Positions 61,202 through 64,000 of a stretch of DNA of 64,000 nucleotides are shown piece by piece. This DNA is from Streptomyces odontomachi. GTDB taxonomy: Bacteria > Actinomycetota > Actinomycetes > Streptomycetales > Streptomycetaceae. Below the pieces are notes generated by a model. It saw only the letters and a program-made list of their open reading frames with translations. It did no database searches and was not told the DNA's origin. The stretch's first letter is position 1, and every line of letters starts with the position of its first letter. The DNA is taken from contig NZ_JAMJWG010000004.1 in NCBI RefSeq assembly GCF_024435355.1, forward strand, positions 434,001-498,000, written 5' to 3'. The position numbers and the translations under genes are program-made.

Positions 61202-62092
61202 CTACCAGTGCGTGCGCAGCCACTCCTCGAACGTCAACAGCTCCGGGTACCGCTTGCGGAGTGCGACGATGTCGGCCTCGTACCCCTTGTCGTTGAACCA
61301 GTCGAACATCTTGGCCACTTCCGGGGCCTCGGCGCGCAGCGCCTCGCTCGGCTGCCGCTCGAAGCGCGTCGGGACGCCGTCGACCCATGTGCACGCCTCG
61401 GCGACCTGGCGCACGGTCAGCTCGTCCCCGGCGATCTCGATCTTCCGCCCGGCGAACTCCGCCGGCGCGCCGAAGGCGTCCGCGACGATCCGGCCGATGT
61501 CGACCAACGCGATCATCTGGAGCGAGGTGTCCGCGTCCAGCGCTATCGCGCCCACCCGCTCGCCGTGCTCCGCCTCCGGCACGAGGTACAGCCAGTTCTC
61601 CATGAAGAACGCCGGCCGCAGCACCGTCGCCGGCACGCCGACCGCTTCGATGGACGCCTCGATCTCCGCCTTGGTCTCGAAGTGCGCGACGCCGGAGCCG
61701 CGCTCGGCGCCGCCGACGGAGCTGTAGACCAGGTGCGCGACGCCCGCGGCCGCGGCCGCGTCGGCCACGTTCCTGCCCTGCCGCACCTCGACTTCGGGGT
61801 GGGGGTCGGCCATGTCGGCGGGCTGCACGCTGAAGACGCCGTGCGCACCCTGCGCTGCGGCGCGCAGCGACGCCGGATCGTCGAGGTCACCGATGAGCAG
61901 TTCAGCGCCCAGCGCCTTGAGCCGCTCGGCCCGCGGCGTGTCCGGGTCACGGACCAGCGCGCGCACCGTCCAGCCGGCGTCGAGCAGGCTCCGGGCGACG
62001 GCGCCGCCCTGCCCGCCGGTCGCGCCCGTGACCAGGACGGTCTTCTTGTTCGACGCTTCGAGGTCCATCGACGCTTCGAGGTTCATCGACAC
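61202..62092 (-). CDS. NmrA/NAD(P)-binding Rossmann protein
   Basis: A 296-residue protein. The NAD(P) motif is VLVTGATGGQGGAVARSLLD; VYSSVGGAERGSG and the NmrA-like C-terminal domain follow. NmrA-like proteins include NADPH sensors and reductases; many have no known reaction. The GTG at 62092 has AAGGA upstream; two in-frame ATGs within an 18-bp duplication (62086 and 62068) could serve instead. It follows the EamA gene by 23 nt in one operon, opposite a LysR regulator. Confidence 0.88.
   Translation of the reverse strand: MSMNLEASMDLEASNKKTVLVTGATGGQGGAVARSLLDAGWTVRALVRDPDTPRAERLKALGAELLIGDLDDPASLRAAAQGAHGVFSVQPADMADPHPEVEVRQGRNVADAAAAAGVAHLVYSSVGGAERGSGVAHFETKAEIEASIEAVGVPATVLRPAFFMENWLYLVPEAEHGERVGAIALDADTSLQMIALVDIGRIVADAFGAPAEFAGRKIEIAGDELTVRQVAEACTWVDGVPTRFERQPSEALRAEAPEVAKMFDWFNDKGYEADIVALRKRYPELLTFEEWLRTHW
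62051..62086. repeat. 18-bp tandem duplication at NmrA N terminus
   Basis: Two 18-bp copies differing by one base encode MNLEAS and MDLEAS. Each copy holds a possible ATG start. Confidence 0.85.
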
Positions 62093-62115
62093 GGCGAGAT
62101 CCTTCCGACGCTGCT

Positions 62116-63072
62116 TCAAGGAGACGTCCGTTCCGGTGCGGGGGCGGAAACGGACGGGTGGGAACGGCGGGGTGCAGGAAGCTGTCCCGCGACGATCGCG
62201 GCGAGTGAGACCCCGAACCCCACGAGTTGGACCGGGCCGAGCGTCTGGCCGAGCCAGACCGCCCCGAGTACCGCGGCGACCAGCGGTGAGAGCAGGACGA
62301 GGACCGCGACCGAGGCGATGGGCAACGTGGTGATGCCGCGGAACCACAGGACATAGGCGATCAGACCGCCAACCAGCCCCAGCCAGAGGTAGCCGAGGGC
62401 CGCGGTCAGGTCGATCGAGGGAGGCGATCCCTCGCCGAGGAAGGTGACCGGCACCAGGAAGAGGCCTCCTGCGGTGAGCTGCCAGCCGGCGAAGGCGGTC
62501 GGGCCGACCCCGGTGGGACGCCCCCAGCGCTTGGTGAGCGTCACCCCGAGCGCCATGGACGCCGCATTGCCGAGGCCCGCCAGGACGCCCACGGTGTCGA
62601 ACGCCGCATGCGGTCCGATCACGACCAGGCCGACGCCGACCGCACCGACCGCTCCCCAGGCGAAGCGCCAGGCCGAGGGGCGCTCGTGCAGGACGGCCAC
62701 GGACAGCACGGCGACGACGAGCGGCTGGGCCGCCGCCAGGGTGGCGGCCACGCCCCCGGGCAGGTGCTCGGCCGCAGTGAACAACAGGGGGAAGCACAAC
62801 CCGATGTTGAGCACGCCGAGCGCCGCGGCCTTCCCCCACCACGCCCCGCGCGGCAGCGTCCGGGTGATCGCCAGCGCGACCAGGCCCGCGGGCAACGCGC
62901 GCAGCAGCCCCGCGAACAGGGGATGCGCGGGCGGCAGGAACTCCGTGGTGACCACGTAGGTCGTGCCCCACACCAGAGGAGTGAACGCCGTCAGGGCGGC
63001 GCGTGGCAGATGGGCATGGACGGGACCGCCGCCGGCTTCCCCGGAGACCCGCTGCACCACTGGACTTGTCAT
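62116..63072 (-). CDS. EamA/DMT-family transporter
   Basis: A 318-residue 10-helix transporter (ALTAFTPLVWGTTYVVTTEF at helix 1; LVWGTTY is the EamA signature). The second repeat ends with VQLVGFGVSLAAIVAGQL. The ATG at 63072 starts MTSPVVQRVSGEAG. It is divergent from a LysR regulator and upstream of the NmrA gene in the same operon, so export of a small metabolite in response to the LysR ligand is likely. Confidence 0.9.
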   Translation of the reverse strand: MTSPVVQRVSGEAGGGPVHAHLPRAALTAFTPLVWGTTYVVTTEFLPPAHPLFAGLLRALPAGLVALAITRTLPRGAWWGKAAALGVLNIGLCFPLLFTAAEHLPGGVAATLAAAQPLVVAVLSVAVLHERPSAWRFAWGAVGAVGVGLVVIGPHAAFDTVGVLAGLGNAASMALGVTLTKRWGRPTGVGPTAFAGWQLTAGGLFLVPVTFLGEGSPPSIDLTAALGYLWLGLVGGLIAYVLWFRGITTLPIASVAVLVLLSPLVAAVLGAVWLGQTLGPVQLVGFGVSLAAIVAGQLPAPRRSHPSVSAPAPERTSP

Positions 63073-63126
63073 GTTCGGAGTCTCACCCGGCAGCGATCAA
63101 TGAGTCCAACACATGCTTGTCACCTC

Positions 63127-63149
63127 ATCGATCGCGATCCACGATAGAT
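63127..63149. promoter_or_regulatory. LysR-type site between divergent genes
   Basis: ATCGATCG, 7 bp, CGATAGAT: an inverted repeat with 7 of 8 pairs, centred 14 nt before the LysR start and 66 nt before the EamA start. This is the usual place for a LysR site that controls itself and the divergent operon. Confidence 0.6.
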
Positions 63150-63151
63150 CC

Positions 63152-64000
63152 ATGGAGCTCCAGCAGATGCGCTACGTCATCGCCGTCGCGGAGACGAACA
63201 GCTTCACCCGGGCCGCCGAGCGGTGTCTGGTCGTCCAGTCGGCACTCAGTCACCAGATCGCCCGGTTGGAACGGGAACTGGGCGCGAAGCTCTTCGAGCG
63301 CACCAGCCGGCGGGTGCGGCTGACGCCGGCCGGGGCGGCGTTCCTCCCTGCCGCCCGTCAGTGTCTGGACGCCGCCCAGCGCGCGGCAGCCGAGGTCGCC
63401 GCCGCGGTCGGCGAGATTCGCGGCCGGCTCGCGGTGGGGCTGATCTCCAGCGTCGCCGCGGTCGACATCCCGATCGCCGTGCGCGACTTCCACCAGCAGT
63501 ACCCGCAGGTGCGCATCAGCCTGCGGATGGCCGCGAGCGAGGAACTCGTCGAACAGGTCAGGCAGGGCGCCATCGAAGTGGCCTTCCTCGGGCTGCCGAC
63601 CACGGCCCGGCCCGAAGGCGTCCACTCCCACGAACTCGCCCGTGACCGGCTCGTCGCCGTGGTCGCGCCGCACCACCCGCTCGCCGATGAACCGGCGGTC
63701 GACCTGCGCCGGCTCTGCTCCGAGGTGTTCGTGGACCTGCCGGCCAAGACGGCCGGCCGCGCCCAGTCCGACCAGGCCTTCTCGGCCGCGGGCCTGCACC
63801 GCGACGTCGCCTTCGAAGTCACCAACGTGGACTTCCTGGCGCGACTGGTCGGGCAGGGCCTCGGCATCGCCATGCTGCCCTCCGCCTACGCGACCCAGCT
63901 CACCGGCGTCACCACCATCGAGGTCACCGACGCGCCGGCCCGCGTCGAGTACGTCGCCTGGAGCCGCGACGGCCGCACCCCCGCGGCGACCGCCTTCCTC
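63152..64000 (+). CDS. LysR-family regulator (3' end off window)
   Basis: At least 283 residues of a LysR-type regulator. The winged HTH begins MELQQMRYVIAVAETNSFTR, with AAERCLVVQSALSHQIARLE as recognition region, then RRVRLTPAGAAFLPAAR. The effector domain (GRLAVGLISSVAAVDIPIAV onward) is present nearly to the end; the last ~10-20 residues lie outside the window. The ATG is at 63152. Its divergent partner is the EamA-NmrA operon. Confidence 0.92.
   Translation, partial: MELQQMRYVIAVAETNSFTRAAERCLVVQSALSHQIARLERELGAKLFERTSRRVRLTPAGAAFLPAARQCLDAAQRAAAEVAAAVGEIRGRLAVGLISSVAAVDIPIAVRDFHQQYPQVRISLRMAASEELVEQVRQGAIEVAFLGLPTTARPEGVHSHELARDRLVAVVAPHHPLADEPAVDLRRLCSEVFVDLPAKTAGRAQSDQAFSAAGLHRDVAFEVTNVDFLARLVGQGLGIAMLPSAYATQLTGVTTIEVTDAPARVEYVAWSRDGRTPAATAFL

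Overview
The window is chromosomal DNA from a very high-GC actinomycete, almost certainly Streptomyces or a close relative. The evidence is a strong G/C bias at third codon positions, many GTG starts behind GGAGG-type ribosome binding sites, long GC-only terminator hairpins, a GGGAGAGCGCTCTCCC operator of the type used by Streptomyces sugar repressors, and two copies of a short GC-rich repeat that I recall as common between Streptomyces genes. I see no tRNA, rRNA, CRISPR array, complete insertion sequence, phage gene or replication origin. About 45 intact genes and three gene remnants are supported. Several long open frames on the opposite strands are antisense artefacts of the GC bias and are left out.

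Layout. 1-5.1 kb: a DinB-like protein cut by the left edge, an aldo/keto reductase divergent from a TetR regulator with twin operators between them, an MFS exporter, a MerR remnant and a lower-GC orphan membrane protein. 5.2-16 kb: a carbohydrate block with a secreted GH3 beta-glucosidase, a PAS-GAF-SpoIIE phosphatase, a cytoplasmic GH3, a secreted glycosidase with a CBM32-like domain and a secreted DUF1996 protein. The last three share one palindromic operator and look like one sugar regulon whose repressor is outside the window. 16-19.6 kb: SRPBCC protein, DHFR-like protein and a lipoprotein multicopper oxidase. 19.6-26 kb: a MacB-type ABC efflux operon with a lipoprotein, preceded by its sensor kinase and response regulator; a shared motif lies before both operons.

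26.0-32.5 kb: an epimerase remnant, then a five-gene operon (C26 gamma-glutamyl hydrolase, GNAT, FAD amine oxidase-like enzyme, PLP decarboxylase, EamA exporter). This is the best candidate for an undescribed small-molecule pathway. 32.8-38 kb: an ABC exporter translationally coupled to a beta-propeller/phosphoesterase protein. 38-42.7 kb: EamA transporter, TetR, a leaderless cupin-MFS operon with an operator on its start codon, and a secreted haem-binding protein.

42.9-51.5 kb: a LacI-type repressor with a GH106-like glycosidase, an MFS transporter and an L-fucose/L-arabinose-type isomerase, tied together by three AAACGTTT operators. 51.5-57.1 kb: a Nudix-like remnant, a phytase-type esterase, and a pectin side-chain locus (PL9 lyase, GH53 galactanase, and a regulator joining a DeoR-type DNA-binding domain to a LacI-type sensor). 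57.2-64 kb: a secreted amidase with FG-GAP repeats, a haloalkane-dehalogenase-like hydrolase, and a LysR regulator (cut by the right edge) divergent from an EamA transporter and an NmrA-like protein.

The main theme is extracellular plant-polysaccharide use: beta-glucans in the 5-16 kb block, and rhamnose/galactan/pectin polymers in the 43-57 kb block, with several self-contained export and regulation modules between them.
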